Under the pieces are notes generated by a model. It was not told the origin of the DNA. It was given only the letters and a program-made list of their open reading frames with translations, and did not search any database. Positions 8,658-16,951 of a DNA stretch of 33,157 bases are shown here, piece by piece; positions within the stretch are counted from its first letter, which is position 1; each line of letters starts with the position of its first letter. The DNA lies in assembly GCA_025360065.1 (NCBI GenBank), contig JANYCX010000049.1, forward strand, positions 1 through 33,157. The letters are read 5' to 3'. Source of the DNA: Acetobacteraceae bacterium. Its GTDB lineage: Bacteria; Pseudomonadota; Alphaproteobacteria; Acetobacterales; Acetobacteraceae. Made by a program: the position numbers and the translations under genes.

Positions 8658-9224
8658 TTAGAACAGCCAGTCGAACCAATTTTTGCGCTTCGGCTGAATG
8701 ATCGGGGTTTCGCCGTCGAGGGTGTCCTGCCCAAGGGCGGCGTTGGCCCGCAGACGTTGGGCTTCGAGCGTCGGATCGACCACAATCCCGGGGGATTGGT
8801 CGCGCGATTTCCAGAACAGCAACCGGTCGGCGAAGCTGCGATCGGTTTGCTCGCCGGCGATTTCGGCATCGAGTCGGGCGCGAATATCCGGCGCGGCGGG
8901 CTTGCCACCGGCCTGCACCAGGGCAAGCTGGCCGGGGCTGATCGCGGTTGCGGCACCGAGCACCGCACCGGGCGCGAGCGTGGCCTCAGCAGCGGCGCGG
9001 CTCGATAATTCCTGCGGTCGGCCCGCACCCGGCCGCGGTGCGCGCAAGGCGCTATCCGGCGGCATCGACAATGGTGCGCGGGTCGAGACCGAAAATTCGT
9101 TCGGCACATCGCGGGTGAGCCCGAAAGTGCGGCCGACATCACCTCCACCACAGCCGGACAGAAATGCGACCGCGCCAATGGCCAACAGCAGGGACGGGCG
9201 GGACATGAGAAGGGAATAGGACAT
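8658..9224 (-). CDS. DUF3035-type lipoprotein (possible BAM-complex accessory, BamF-like)
   Basis: A 188-residue predicted lipoprotein. A short hydrophobic signal ends in LSGC, a good lipobox, so the mature protein starts at Cys 25 and is lipid-anchored. The mature part contains GLTRDVPNEFSVSTRAPLSM and PPD, the conserved N-terminal pattern of the alphaproteobacterial DUF3035 family, followed by a low-complexity Ala/Pro stretch and a C-terminus rich in aromatic and basic residues (KRKNWFDWLF). This family is recalled as related to BamF of the outer-membrane barrel assembly machine; that role is family knowledge and unproven here. An alternative ATG at 9206 gives a six-residue shorter signal; neither start has a clear Shine-Dalgarno. 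It lies 11 bases after lspA, the peptidase that would process it. Confidence 0.85.
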   Translation of the reverse strand: MSYSLLMSRPSLLLAIGAVAFLSGCGGGDVGRTFGLTRDVPNEFSVSTRAPLSMPPDSALRAPRPGAGRPQELSSRAAAEATLAPGAVLGAATAISPGQLALVQAGGKPAAPDIRARLDAEIAGEQTDRSFADRLLFWKSRDQSPGIVVDPTLEAQRLRANAALGQDTLDGETPIIQPKRKNWFDWLF

Positions 9225-9235
9225 GGCCGGACTGA

Positions 9236-9733
9236 TTAGCCTCCGCGTGATGGATCAGCAAGTCGGGTGGGGCGGAGTGACTCCAGCACCAACGCCGCGA
9301 CGCCGCAGACAATGGCCGCATCGGCCACGTTGAACACATACCACGACCAGCCAAAGATGTGGGCATGGATGAAATCGACCACCGCGCCGAAGCGCAACCG
9401 GTCGATGACGTTGCCGACTGCCCCGCCGCACACCGCGCCGAGGCCGGCTGCCACCAATGTGCGGTCGGCCCGCCACAGCCACACCAGCAGCACGCCGACG
9501 ACGCCGAGGGCGGCAACCGTCGGCAGCACGACGCTGGCGTCGGCATGGTCATTGAGGCCGAAGGTAATGCCGCGATTCCACACCATGGTGAAATTCAGCA
9601 CCGGCAGTATGGCGATACTGTGAACATTTTGCAGGTCGAGCCAGGTCAGCACGTATTCCTTGCTGGCCTGGTCGGCCACCAGCACCGCCAGCGCCATCAA
9701 GCCCCCCACCGTCAGGCGCTGGGTTCGGGTCAT
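9236..9733 (-). CDS. lspA: lipoprotein signal peptidase (signal peptidase II)
   Basis: A 165-residue polytopic inner-membrane aspartic peptidase that removes signal peptides from prolipoproteins. Four helices are apparent. Conserved blocks are DQASKEYV, the VWNRGITFG loop, and GNVIDRLRFGAVVDF with WYVFNVADAAI. The last two carry the two catalytic aspartates (in AVVDF and NVADA). The frame is open upstream to 10045 as a shadow of ileS. The ATG at 9733 overlaps the ileS stop as ATGA and begins MTRTQRLTVGGLMALAVLVA, a correct start. The ileS-lspA coupling is conserved in many bacteria. Confidence 0.96.
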   Translation of the reverse strand: MTRTQRLTVGGLMALAVLVADQASKEYVLTWLDLQNVHSIAILPVLNFTMVWNRGITFGLNDHADASVVLPTVAALGVVGVLLVWLWRADRTLVAAGLGAVCGGAVGNVIDRLRFGAVVDFIHAHIFGWSWYVFNVADAAIVCGVAALVLESLRPTRLADPSRGG

Positions 9734-12489
9734 GCCGCGACGGCCTCGACGCAGCGCAGGCACAAGGCGGGATGGGCAGGGGTGCTGCCGACTTCGGGCA
9801 GAACTTTCCAGCAGCGCGCGCATTTGTCGCCGTGGGCGATGGCGGCGGTGACCGGTTGATCGGCGTCTAGCCGCACTGCCGGCACGATCAGGATTTCCGC
9901 CCATTGCTCCTCGGACAGCAGCTTGGCGTCGTCGCCCGGCGCGAAGCCGACCACCGCCTGCAACGACGATCCGATCTGCCCGGCGCGGCGCATTTCTTCC
10001 AGCGCGATGGTGCCCAGCCGGCGCTGTTCGCGAATACGCGTCCACCGCTCGCCAAGGGCGGTGTCGTGCCAGGCAGAATCAGGCGTCAGATAATCGTGCA
10101 GATGGACGCTATCCGCCTCCCCGAAGCGGGCGCACCAGGCTTCATCGCAGGTAAAAACCAGCACCGGGGCGAGCCAGGTCGTCAGCGCCCGGTGCAGAAT
10201 ATCCAGCACGGTGCGCGCAGCCCGGCGGCGCAAATTGGTGGGCAGATCACAATAGACCGCGTCCTTCCTGACATCGAAATAGAACGCCGACAAATCGCTG
10301 CCGCAGAAATTATGGATGGCGGGATAAATCCCGGTCCAGTCATGCCCGGCCACCGCTTTGCGCACCATCGCGTCAATTTCAGCGACCCGATGGAGCACGT
10401 AGCGTTCAAGCTCCGGCAAATCGGCGTATGGCACGATTTCGGCCGGATCGAAGCCGTCCAGCGCGCCGAGCAGCCAGCGCATGGTGTTGCGCAGCCGGCG
10501 ATAGGTTTCGGATTGCTGCTTGAGGATTTCCGGGCCGATCCGCATGTCTTCGGTAATATCGGTCGACATCACCCAGAGCCTGAGGATATCGGCGCCGTAT
10601 TTGGCATTGACCGCCTCGGGCGCCACGACATTGCCGAGCGATTTCGACATTTTGCGGCCCTGTTCGTCCATCACAAAGCCATGGGTCAGGATGGATTTGA
10701 ACGGCGCCCGGCCGCGGGTTCCGACCGATTCGAGCAAGGATGAATGGAACCAGCCGCGGTGCTGGTCCGAGCCTTCGAGGTATAAATCCGCCGGCCACGG
10801 CAGGCCACGATCTTCCAGCACGAAGGCGTGGGTGCAGCCGCTTTCGAACCAGACATCGACGATGTCCATCACCTGTTCGAACGCGTCCGGGTTGCGATCC
10901 GGCCCGAGGAAGCGGCTGGGTGGCGATGAATACCAGCAATCGGCGCCCTCGGCACGGAAGGCTGCAACGATGCGGTCCACCACAGTCTGGTCACGCAATG
11001 GCACGCCGGTGGCTTTATCGACAAAAATTGCGATCGGCACGCCCCAGGCGCGCTGGCGGCTGACGCACCAGTCGGGGCGGGTGGCGACCATGCCGCCAAT
11101 GCGGTTGCGGCCCTGGTCGGGGACGAATTTGGTGTCGGCGATGGCTTGGATTGCGTTGGCACGGATGTTTTCCGGCCCATCCATGCGGATGAACCATTGC
11201 GCGGTGGCGCGGAAAATCAGCGGCGCGCGCGACCGCCAGCTATGCGGATAGGAATGCACCAGTTTGCCGCGTGCCAGCAGACCGCCGGCCTCGGTCAGGG
11301 CTGCGGCCACCGGGTCGGCAGCCTTGTAGACATGCAGGCCGGCAAACAGTGGCACCCAGGGGTTGAACGTGCCGTCTTCGCCGACGGTTTCCGGAATTTC
11401 GATGTTGTGCTTGCGGCCAAGATCAAAATCTTCTTCACCATGACCGGGGGCGATATGGACAAAGCCGGTGCCGGCATCGGTGGTGACGTAGTCGGCGCTG
11501 TAGACCGGGACATCGTGGTCGTAGCCACGGCCCCGCAGCGGATGGGCGCAGATGGTGCCAACCAGGTCGCGCCCGGCAATCAGGCGCAGCACGTGGTGGG
11601 TGGCGATGCCGGTGGCCTCGGCGATTTGCGGCAGCAGCGCCAGCGCCACCAGGATTTTCTCGCCCGGCCTGGCGAGCGAGCCGGGAGCGACGCTGTCGAT
11701 GCGCACCAGTGCGTAGTCAAATTCTTCCCCGCAGGCGATGGCGCGGTTGCCCGGCATGGTCCACGGGGTGGTGGTCCAGATCACCACGCTTGCGCCATCA
11801 AGATCGACTGGCGAGGCCACCACCGGGAAGCGCACGAAGACGGTGTGCGAGGTATGGTCGTGATATTCGATTTCGGCTTCGGCGAGCGCGGTTTTTTCCA
11901 CTGGCGACCACATCACCGGGCGCAGGCCGCGATAGAGCGCGCCGTTCATCAGGAACTTGCAGATTTCCCCGGCGATGGCGCCTTCGGAGGCATGATCCAT
12001 GGTGGCGTAACGGGATTTCCAGGCGCCGAACACGCCCAGACGGCGGAACTCGGTTTCCTGGATCGCCATCCAGCGCGCGGCGTATTGGCGGCATTCGTCG
12101 CGGAATTGCAGCACCGGGATCGCGTCCTTGTCTTCCCCGCGCGCACGATATTCTTCCTCGATCTTCCATTCGATCGGCAGCCCGTGGCAGTCCCAGCCGG
12201 GGATATAAAGCGCGTCGAAGCCGGCTTTCTGGGCGGCACGGTTGACGACATCTTTCAGGATTTTATTGAGCGCGGTGCCGATATGGAGATGGCCGTTGGC
12301 GTAAGGCGGGCCGTCATGGAGGATGAATTTTTCACGGCCGGCGCTTTCGGCGCGCAGACGGTCCCACAGGCCCATCGCTTCCCAGCGGGCGAGCAAGGCG
12401 GGTTCCCGCTTGGGCAGGTCGCCGCGCATCGGGAAATCGGTTTTCGGCAGGAAAACCGTATCGCGGTAGTCTTGGGCGGTGTCGGACAT
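9730..12489 (-). CDS. ileS: isoleucine-tRNA ligase
   Basis: A 919-residue class I aminoacyl-tRNA synthetase that charges tRNA-Ile. The HIGH signature is HLHIG at residues 67-71 within PPYANGHLHIGTALNKILKD. The CP1 editing domain has the VIWTTTPWTMPGNRAI threonine-rich motif. The second ATP-binding signature is KMSKSLGN. A C-terminal zinc-binding module is present as CARCW and CLRCV in the last 30 residues, which is the bacterial IleS1 form and not the mupirocin-resistant IleS2 form. The ribosome binding site is weak (CGAGAT). The stop overlaps lspA. The 115 bases between ribF and this gene hold a terminator-like hairpin and a very short ORF, which may regulate it. Confidence 0.98.
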   Translation of the reverse strand: MSDTAQDYRDTVFLPKTDFPMRGDLPKREPALLARWEAMGLWDRLRAESAGREKFILHDGPPYANGHLHIGTALNKILKDVVNRAAQKAGFDALYIPGWDCHGLPIEWKIEEEYRARGEDKDAIPVLQFRDECRQYAARWMAIQETEFRRLGVFGAWKSRYATMDHASEGAIAGEICKFLMNGALYRGLRPVMWSPVEKTALAEAEIEYHDHTSHTVFVRFPVVASPVDLDGASVVIWTTTPWTMPGNRAIACGEEFDYALVRIDSVAPGSLARPGEKILVALALLPQIAEATGIATHHVLRLIAGRDLVGTICAHPLRGRGYDHDVPVYSADYVTTDAGTGFVHIAPGHGEEDFDLGRKHNIEIPETVGEDGTFNPWVPLFAGLHVYKAADPVAAALTEAGGLLARGKLVHSYPHSWRSRAPLIFRATAQWFIRMDGPENIRANAIQAIADTKFVPDQGRNRIGGMVATRPDWCVSRQRAWGVPIAIFVDKATGVPLRDQTVVDRIVAAFRAEGADCWYSSPPSRFLGPDRNPDAFEQVMDIVDVWFESGCTHAFVLEDRGLPWPADLYLEGSDQHRGWFHSSLLESVGTRGRAPFKSILTHGFVMDEQGRKMSKSLGNVVAPEAVNAKYGADILRLWVMSTDITEDMRIGPEILKQQSETYRRLRNTMRWLLGALDGFDPAEIVPYADLPELERYVLHRVAEIDAMVRKAVAGHDWTGIYPAIHNFCGSDLSAFYFDVRKDAVYCDLPTNLRRRAARTVLDILHRALTTWLAPVLVFTCDEAWCARFGEADSVHLHDYLTPDSAWHDTALGERWTRIREQRRLGTIALEEMRRAGQIGSSLQAVVGFAPGDDAKLLSEEQWAEILIVPAVRLDADQPVTAAIAHGDKCARCWKVLPEVGSTPAHPALCLRCVEAVAA

Positions 12490-12543
12490 GTTGATCTCGG
12501 GCGGCGATCTGCCGCGTCAGGGTGGGCGAAAAACGCAAACGGA

Positions 12544-12565
12544 CCCGGCGCGTTACTGCGCCGGG
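12544..12565 (-). terminator. Terminator-like hairpin between ribF and ileS
   Basis: CCCGGCGC and GCGCCGGG form a perfect 8-bp GC stem around a 6-base loop. On the minus strand it is followed by TCCGTTTGCGTTTTTCG, an imperfect T-rich tail starting directly after the stem. It lies about 40 bases past the ribF stop and 55 bases before the ileS ATG. It could end some ribF transcripts or act as an attenuator for ileS. Confidence 0.45.
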
Positions 12566-12597
12566 CGGATAATTCGCCGTGGGGTGACCCTGTTCAT
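12553..12597 (-). other. 14-codon ORF with adjacent Ile codons in the ileS leader
   Basis: ATG at 12597 to TAA at 12553 encodes MNRVTPRRIIRPAQ. The two Ile codons (ATT ATC) lie just before the left arm of the hairpin at 12544-12565, and the stop codon lies in its loop. There is no Shine-Dalgarno, but the ATG is only 7 bases past the ribF stop, so reinitiation is conceivable. It may be a leader peptide or simply chance; coding is unproven. Confidence 0.25.
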
Positions 12598-12604
12598 GGC
12601 GCGA

Positions 12605-13546
12605 TTATGCTGATTCGGGGGGGCGGGCGTCAAGGATTCTGCGGGCCTCGGCGCAGTCCAGCGCAATCTGGCCGCGCAGTTCATCCAATCCGCTGAACTT
12701 GCGCTCACCACGTAGATAGGCGTGCAGCGCCACGCGCAATTCCTGGCCATAGAGATCGCCGGTGAAGTCGAACAAATTGACCTCGAGCCGCGATTCCGGC
12801 CCGGCATTGACCGTCGGCCGGCGGCCGATATTGGCGGCACCTGGGATAACCCGTCCGTCGGGCAGGGTGACGGTGACCGCGTAAACCCCGCGCGCCGGTT
12901 CAAGATGGCGGCCAAGCGCGATGTTGGCGGTCGGGAAGCCGATGGTGCGGCCACGCTGATCGCCATGGGCCACCATCCCGCTGATTTCCCAGGCCCGGCC
13001 CAGCATGTCGGTGGCGCGTTCCGGGTAGCCATCCTGCAAGACGCGGCGAATGCGCGAGGATGAAACAGGGCCGGCGGCGTCGGCGAGGGGCTGCACCGCG
13101 GTCAGCCCGATGCCGAGGGCGGTGGCGCGGGCTGTCAACATACCAATCGTGCCGCCACGGCGGTGGCCGAAGGCGAAATCCGGGCCGCATACCAGATGGC
13201 GGGCACCGAGGCCGGCCACCAGCACATCGTCGATAAAACCATCCGCGCTCATGGCGCTGAACGCGGCATCGAACGGGAGCTGGTAGATGATTTCGACGCC
13301 AAGATCGGCGAGCAGGCGCGCGCGTGCCGGCGGCATGGTCAGATGGAAGGCCGGATCATCGGGGCGGAATAATTCGCGCGGATGCGGTTCGAAGGTCAGC
13401 ACCGCAAGCCTGGCATCGGGCAAGGCGGCTCGGGCGGCAGCGATCAGATGGGCATGGCCACGATGGACGCCGTCGAAATTGCCCAGGGCCACGCAGGCGC
13501 CGCGCACATGTGCCGGCAAATTCTGCCAAGTGGTGAAAATCTCCAT
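12605..13546 (-). CDS. ribF: bifunctional riboflavin kinase / FAD synthetase
   Basis: A 313-residue RibF that converts riboflavin to FMN and then FAD. The N-terminal nucleotidyltransferase domain has GNFDGVHRGH at residues 22-31 and the VSSSRIRRVLQDG segment near the domain end. The C-terminal flavokinase domain has GRTIGFPTANIAL, with YAVTV and the VNLFDFTGDLYG block. The frame continues upstream to 13657, but the ATG at 13546 starts MEIFTTWQNLPAHVRGACVA, matching the family, with an AAAGG sequence ahead. It is the first gene of the minus-strand block and is divergent from the hydratase gene across a 110-base intergenic region. ribF next to ileS and lspA is a common bacterial arrangement. 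Confidence 0.97.
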   Translation of the reverse strand: MEIFTTWQNLPAHVRGACVALGNFDGVHRGHAHLIAAARAALPDARLAVLTFEPHPRELFRPDDPAFHLTMPPARARLLADLGVEIIYQLPFDAAFSAMSADGFIDDVLVAGLGARHLVCGPDFAFGHRRGGTIGMLTARATALGIGLTAVQPLADAAGPVSSSRIRRVLQDGYPERATDMLGRAWEISGMVAHGDQRGRTIGFPTANIALGRHLEPARGVYAVTVTLPDGRVIPGAANIGRRPTVNAGPESRLEVNLFDFTGDLYGQELRVALHAYLRGERKFSGLDELRGQIALDCAEARRILDARPPESA

Positions 13547-13656
13547 GCTGCCTTTTGCGTTGCCCGCGCCGGCGCGTCCAGTGCCAGGCCCACAGGTTAG
13601 ACAAGCGATGAGCCGGGTGCGATGCTTGGGCACGAATTTTTCCGAGGGAACAACCA
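13547..13656. promoter_or_regulatory. Divergent promoter region between ribF and the hydratase gene
   Basis: These 110 bases must hold the starts of both divergent transcripts. A perfect 12-bp palindrome CGCGCCGGCGCG lies at 13565-13576, close to ribF. A GAGGGA ribosome binding site precedes the plus-strand ATG at 13657. No convincing -35/-10 pair was recognised on either strand. Confidence 0.35.
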
Positions 13657-14409
13657 ATGTCCGACATCGCCACCCAGTTCGCCGATCTCATCATCGCCGC
13701 CCGCAACGATCTGTCGAAGCGGCTGGCCGACGTGCCGCAAGCCATGCGCCCGACCAGCGTGGACGCCGCCTATGCGGTCCAGCACAAGGTTGCGGCCAGC
13801 TTCGGCGAAATCGGCGGCTGGAAAGTTGGCGCGCCGGGCGGCACCCGCGTATGCGGCGCCCTGCCCGCGTCTGGCGTCGCACCCAGCCCGGCGCGGCTGT
13901 CGTCGGCGGTAAACCCCTATCGCGGCATCGAGGCGGAAGTCGCGTTCCGGATGAAAGCCGATTTGCCGCCGCGCGCGACCGCGTACACCCGCGCCGAAGT
14001 GGTGGCCGCGATCGGCACCATGCACCCGGCGATCGAGGTGCTGGAAACCCGCTTCCTCGACCCGGATAAATTCGACCTGCTGACCAACCTTGCCGACACC
14101 CAGAGCCATGGTGGGTTCATCTATGGTCCCGGCACATTGAACTGGCAGGGCATCGACCTTACCACGATGAAATGCGAGCAGCATGTCGATGGCGCGCTGC
14201 AGAAGGACAAAATTGGCTACCCGTTTGGCGATATCCTCGACATGATGGAGTGGCTCGCCAATGTCGGGGCGGTGTGGGCCGGCGGCCTCAAGGCCGGGCA
14301 GTTTGTGACCTGCGGATCGTGGACCGGCAAGGACTGCGTGTCGGCATCGGCAAATGTTGTGGTGAGCTTCACCTCGCTGGGCGAGGTGAAGCTGCGCTAC
14401 GGCGCATAA
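13657..14409 (+). CDS. 2-keto-4-pentenoate hydratase family protein
   Basis: A 250-residue protein of the fumarylacetoacetate hydrolase superfamily, hydratase branch (MhpD/DmpE/TesE-like). Recognisable blocks are an N-terminal helical part with SVDAAYAVQHKV, then GGWKVGAPGG, GIEAEVAFRM (acidic metal-site residues), TMHPAIEVLETRF and a C-terminal VTCGSWTGKD. Relatives add water to 2-hydroxypenta-2,4-dienoate in meta-cleavage pathways or decarboxylate 4-oxalocrotonate. No other meta-cleavage gene is present here, so the substrate is open. A GAGGGA site ends 9 bases ahead of the ATG. It is a single gene between the ribF block and ftsK. Confidence 0.88.
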   Translation: MSDIATQFADLIIAARNDLSKRLADVPQAMRPTSVDAAYAVQHKVAASFGEIGGWKVGAPGGTRVCGALPASGVAPSPARLSSAVNPYRGIEAEVAFRMKADLPPRATAYTRAEVVAAIGTMHPAIEVLETRFLDPDKFDLLTNLADTQSHGGFIYGPGTLNWQGIDLTTMKCEQHVDGALQKDKIGYPFGDILDMMEWLANVGAVWAGGLKAGQFVTCGSWTGKDCVSASANVVVSFTSLGEVKLRYGA

Positions 14410-14423
14410 TCCCCAGGTTTCGC

Positions 14424-14453
14424 TTGGCCAATCAATCTTTTGTCGGGTATGTT
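14424..14453 (+). promoter_or_regulatory. Possible promoter for ftsK
   Basis: TTGGCC at 14424-14429 and TATGTT at 14448-14453 are separated by 18 bases, each sharing about four of six positions with the sigma-70 consensus. They lie in the 98-base gap ahead of the ftsK ATG at 14508. The match is weak. Confidence 0.25.
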
Positions 14454-14507
14454 TCATGCGTGGTGTCATGCACGCCGCGTGCTTTCCCACCCTGACAGGG
14501 ATTACCC

Positions 14508-16946
14508 ATGGCGGCCTTCGCCCAATCCTCGCGATTAGCGTCCCCGGCTTTGCGCAGCCTGATCGCGCGGCGGCTGGCGACGCTTGTGGCGGTGATGCTG
14601 GCCAGCTGCGGCGTGGTGCTGCTGGTGGCGTTGGCAAGCTTTGACCCGCTCGATCCATCATTCAATACTGCCACGGTGCGGCGGGCGCAGAATCTGCTTG
14701 GCACACCGGGGGCGTTGATCGCCGATCTGCTGTTGCAGGGCTTTGGCCTTGCCGGGGGACTGCCGGGCCTGGCGCTGCTCGCCTGGGCTTGGGGGGCGGG
14801 CCTGCGCGGCCGGATTGATGGCGCCACGATCCTGATGCGCGCAATTGCGTTGCTGGCCGCGTTGCCGGTGGTCGCCGCTGTTGTTGCAGGCGGGGCCGGG
14901 CTGGTGGGCGCGAACCTGGCATGGCCGACCGCGGCGGGACCGGGCGGCGCGATCGGCGGCGTGCTCGCCAATGAATTGCGCGCCAGTGCGCTGGCGATGA
15001 TGGGGCCGATTGGCGGGGCCGGCAGCGCCGCGCTCGCGCTGTTGCTGGCATTGCTGATGCTGATGCTGACCTTGGGCCTGTCTGGCCGTGACCTCGGCGC
15101 GGTGTTTGCGTTGACGCGCCCGATCGGCCGTCCGGTCGGGCGGGTTGTTGGGGGCGGCTGGCGGCGCATGACCGCACGCCGCGAGCCGCCGCCCACTGGC
15201 GCCGAACCGCCCGCGCGCGTCATGCCCGCCGCGCCGCGCCTGTGGCAATCTGCCACCAGCGACATCGGCGAACCGCCGGTGCCCCAGACGACCGCCATCC
15301 AACCACCAGCGATGCTGCATCGTCCCACCGTTGCGCCGCCCGCTAAGCCGAGCGCGGTGGCCGTTCTGGTGGCGCGGGCCGCGCGCAAACCATCCCGTGT
15401 CGAGCCCGAGCAACCGGTGCTGGCGTTGGAGCCTGGGTGGCAGTTCCCGCCGCTGTCACTGCTGACCGTCGCGCCGACCCGGGCGGGCATTGGCGCCCCG
15501 TCCGAGGAAGCGTTGGTGGCCAATGACAGGCTGCTTGAAGCGGTGCTCGCCGATTACGGCGTGCAAGGCAGGATTGTGAACCATCGGCCGGGGCCGGTGG
15601 TGACGTTGTATGAACTCGAACCCGCGCCGGGCATTCGCAGCGCCCGGGTGATTGGGCTTGCCGACGATGTCGCGCGCAGTCTGTCGGTGACCGCGGTGCG
15701 TATCGCGACGGTGTCCGGCCGCAATGTGATCGGCATCGAGGTGCCGAACAGCCGGCGGGAGACCGTATACCTGTCCGAATTGCTGTCCGCACCTGAATGG
15801 CATGACGATAAAAGCAAATTGTCGATCGCGCTGGGCAAGACCATCGGCGGCGATCCAGTGATCGTCGATCTCGCCAGGATGCCGCATCTGCTGGTCGCCG
15901 GCACCACCGGATCGGGCAAATCGGTTGGCATCAACGCGATGATTCTGTCGCTGCTGTTTCGACATACCCCCGAGCAATGCCGGCTGATCATGATCGATCC
16001 GAAAATGCTGGAATTATCGGTGTACGCGGGCATTCCGCATCTGATGGCGCCGGTGGTGACCGACCCGAAAAAAGCCGTCGTGGCGCTCAAATGGACCGTA
16101 CGCGAGATGGAGCGGCGCTATCGGTCGATGAGCCTGCTGAGCGTACGCAATATCGGCGGCTACAATGACCGGGTCGCCGAAGCGCGCGGCAAGGGCGAGG
16201 TGGTGATGCGCCGGGTTCAGACCGGGTTCGACAGCGACACCGGCAAGCCGAATTTTGAGGATTTGCCGTTAGCGCTCGAACCGCTGCCGTTCATTGTGGT
16301 GGTGATCGACGAAATGGCCGATCTGATGATGGTTGCCGGCAAGGAGATCGAGGTGGCTGTTCAAAGGCTCGCGCAGATGGCACGGGCAGCCGGCATCCAT
16401 GTGGTGATGGCGACCCAGCGCCCGTCGGTCGATGTCATCACCGGCACCATCAAGGCCAATTTCCCGACCCGGATCAGCTTCCAGGTAATCAGCAAGTTCG
16501 ACAGCCGCACCATCCTGGGCGAGCAGGGATCGGAACAACTGCTGGGCATGGGCGACATGCTCTACATGGCGGGGGGCGGCCGTATTCAGCGCGTGCATGG
16601 CCCGTTCGTTGGCGATGACGAGGTCGAGAAAATTGTCGCCTTCCTGCGTGAACAGGGCGAGCCGAACTATGTCGAGGACGTGACCGAGGCCGAGGATGGC
16701 GATGACGCGCCGGCGCCGCAATCGGGCAACGGCGACGATGAAGGCGGGTTGTTTGACCGCGCGGTGGATGTCATTTCGCGCGAAGGCAAAGCCAGCACCA
16801 GCTTCCTGCAGCGCCATCTCGGGATTGGCTACAACAAGGCGGCCAAATTGATCGAACGCATGGAGAAGGACGGCATGGTGTCGGCGGCCAACCATGTCGG
16901 CAAGCGCGAGGTTTTGCTGCGGCGGCGCGGGAGTGAGGAGGATTAG
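14508..16946 (+). CDS. ftsK: DNA translocase FtsK
   Basis: An 812-residue FtsK/SpoIIIE translocase that pumps DNA at the septum and activates XerCD recombination at dif. The N-terminal 200 residues contain about four membrane helices. A Pro/Arg/Ala-rich linker of roughly 100 residues follows (about 220-330), shorter than in E. coli. The motor then has Walker [11 protein letters not shown] near residues 466-475 and a Walker B in [14 protein letters not shown]. The C-terminal gamma winged-helix domain ([20 protein letters not shown] onward, ending in KREVLL) reads KOPS sequences. An AGGGA site precedes the ATG. The next gene starts 5 bases after the stop, so the two are co-transcribed. Confidence 0.97.
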   Translation: MAAFAQSSRLASPALRSLIARRLATLVAVMLASCGVVLLVALASFDPLDPSFNTATVRRAQNLLGTPGALIADLLLQGFGLAGGLPGLALLAWAWGAGLRGRIDGATILMRAIALLAALPVVAAVVAGGAGLVGANLAWPTAAGPGGAIGGVLANELRASALAMMGPIGGAGSAALALLLALLMLMLTLGLSGRDLGAVFALTRPIGRPVGRVVGGGWRRMTARREPPPTGAEPPARVMPAAPRLWQSATSDIGEPPVPQTTAIQPPAMLHRPTVAPPAKPSAVAVLVARAARKPSRVEPEQPVLALEPGWQFPPLSLLTVAPTRAGIGAPSEEALVANDRLLEAVLADYGVQGRIVNHRPGPVVTLYELEPAPGIRSARVIGLADDVARSLSVTAVRIATVSGRNVIGIEVPNSRRETVYLSELLSAPEWHDDKSKLSIALGKTIGGDPVIVDLARMPHLLVAGTTGSGKSVGINAMILSLLFRHTPEQCRLIMIDPKMLELSVYAGIPHLMAPVVTDPKKAVVALKWTVREMERRYRSMSLLSVRNIGGYNDRVAEARGKGEVVMRRVQTGFDSDTGKPNFEDLPLALEPLPFIVVVIDEMADLMMVAGKEIEVAVQRLAQMARAAGIHVVMATQRPSVDVITGTIKANFPTRISFQVISKFDSRTILGEQGSEQLLGMGDMLYMAGGGRIQRVHGPFVGDDEVEKIVAFLREQGEPNYVEDVTEAEDGDDAPAPQSGNGDDEGGLFDRAVDVISREGKASTSFLQRHLGIGYNKAAKLIERMEKDGMVSAANHVGKREVLLRRRGSEED

Positions 16947-16951
16947 CCACC

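Noticed and set aside
11146-12696. 516-codon plus-strand open frame opposite ileS
   Set aside because: It is antisense to a fully supported IleS, has no recognisable domain, and its Gly/Gln/Arg/His-rich product is typical of a GC-rich shadow frame.
14470-14482. GCACG-CCG-CGTGC stem ahead of ftsK as a terminator
   Set aside because: Only 5 pairs with a 3-base loop and a TTT tail; too weak, and it lies in the ftsK leader.
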